Shown here one piece after another: positions 5,313-8,224 of a stretch of DNA of 8,224 nucleotides. Source of the DNA: Actinomycetes bacterium. Its GTDB lineage: Bacteria > Actinomycetota > Actinomycetes > Mycobacteriales > Mycobacteriaceae. The stretch covers positions 1 through 8,224 of the forward strand of contig JAEWRC010000236.1 of assembly GCA_023460175.1 (NCBI GenBank). Direction: 5' to 3'. Made by a program: the position numbers and the translations under genes. The stretch's first letter is position 1. Each line of letters begins with the position of its first letter. The notes beneath the pieces are model-generated. The model saw only the letters and a program-made list of their open reading frames with translations. It had not been told where the DNA came from and searched no databases.

Positions 5313-5320
5313 TCCCGAGC

Positions 5321-8176
<2,856 letters not shown>

Positions 8177-8204
8177 CCCGGTTTACGCCACCCCCCACGA
8201 AGCG

Positions 8205-8224
8205 GCCCAAACGTGAGTTTGGGC
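8205..8224 (+). terminator. Perfect hairpin after gcvP, probable terminator
   Basis: GCCCAAAC (8205-8212) pairs perfectly with GTTTGGGC (8217-8224) around a GTGA tetraloop, 28 bases after the gcvP stop. The window ends on the last base of the stem, so a following T-run or a convergent gene cannot be seen. The symmetric stem with AAA/TTT could work in both directions. Confidence 0.65.

Overview
The window is GC-rich DNA with uninterrupted plus-strand coding, and it looks like a chromosomal segment of a mycobacterium. The gene order matches the conserved Mycobacterium tuberculosis neighbourhood Rv1823 to Rv1832: DUF881, small basic protein, DUF881, gcvH, garA, MerR regulator, bifunctional nuclease, MerR regulator, gcvP. 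GarA carries the characteristic mycobacterial/actinobacterial ETTSVF phospho-motif. The species cannot be fixed from the sequence alone. No mobile element, CRISPR array, tRNA or rRNA was seen.

Layout. Positions 1-1830 hold a membrane-protein block: the 3' part of a DUF881 gene, a small multi-spanning 'small basic protein' (DUF1290, Sbp) and a second, complete DUF881 gene, tightly spaced. Positions 1880-2275 encode the lipoyl carrier GcvH. After a 145-bp gap come garA (2421-2900) and a MerR-family regulator (2900-3643), which overlap by one base (TAGTG). A bifunctional nuclease (DUF151) gene follows at 3693-4187 and ends in a strong GC hairpin without a U-tract. A 220-bp non-coding leader then precedes a second MerR-like regulator (4408-5022, the Rv1830/ResR/McdR orthologue).

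The most notable non-coding element lies at 5023-5320. It contains a TAAACT -10 box, a tandem (two-aptamer) glycine riboswitch at about 5063-5266, a hairpin that may be the expression platform, and the ribosome binding site of gcvP. gcvP (5321-8176, TTG start) encodes the glycine decarboxylase P-protein. An 8-bp perfect hairpin at the very end of the window is a likely terminator.

How the genes fit together. GcvP decarboxylates glycine and passes the aminomethyl group to lipoyl-GcvH, so two parts of the glycine cleavage system are here; GcvT and the L-protein are not in the window. The riboswitch would couple gcvP expression to glycine. gcvH has no visible riboswitch and sits instead behind the DUF881/Sbp genes. 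GarA is the FHA switch that controls 2-oxoglutarate and glutamate metabolism, so the locus brings together amino-acid carbon and nitrogen control, two regulators, and membrane genes of poorly known function. This is a conserved core-genome locus; I did not find a clearly undescribed system. The most checkable novelties are in the non-coding DNA: the riboswitch leader-linker pairing and platform hairpin, and a 19-bp dyad upstream of resR.
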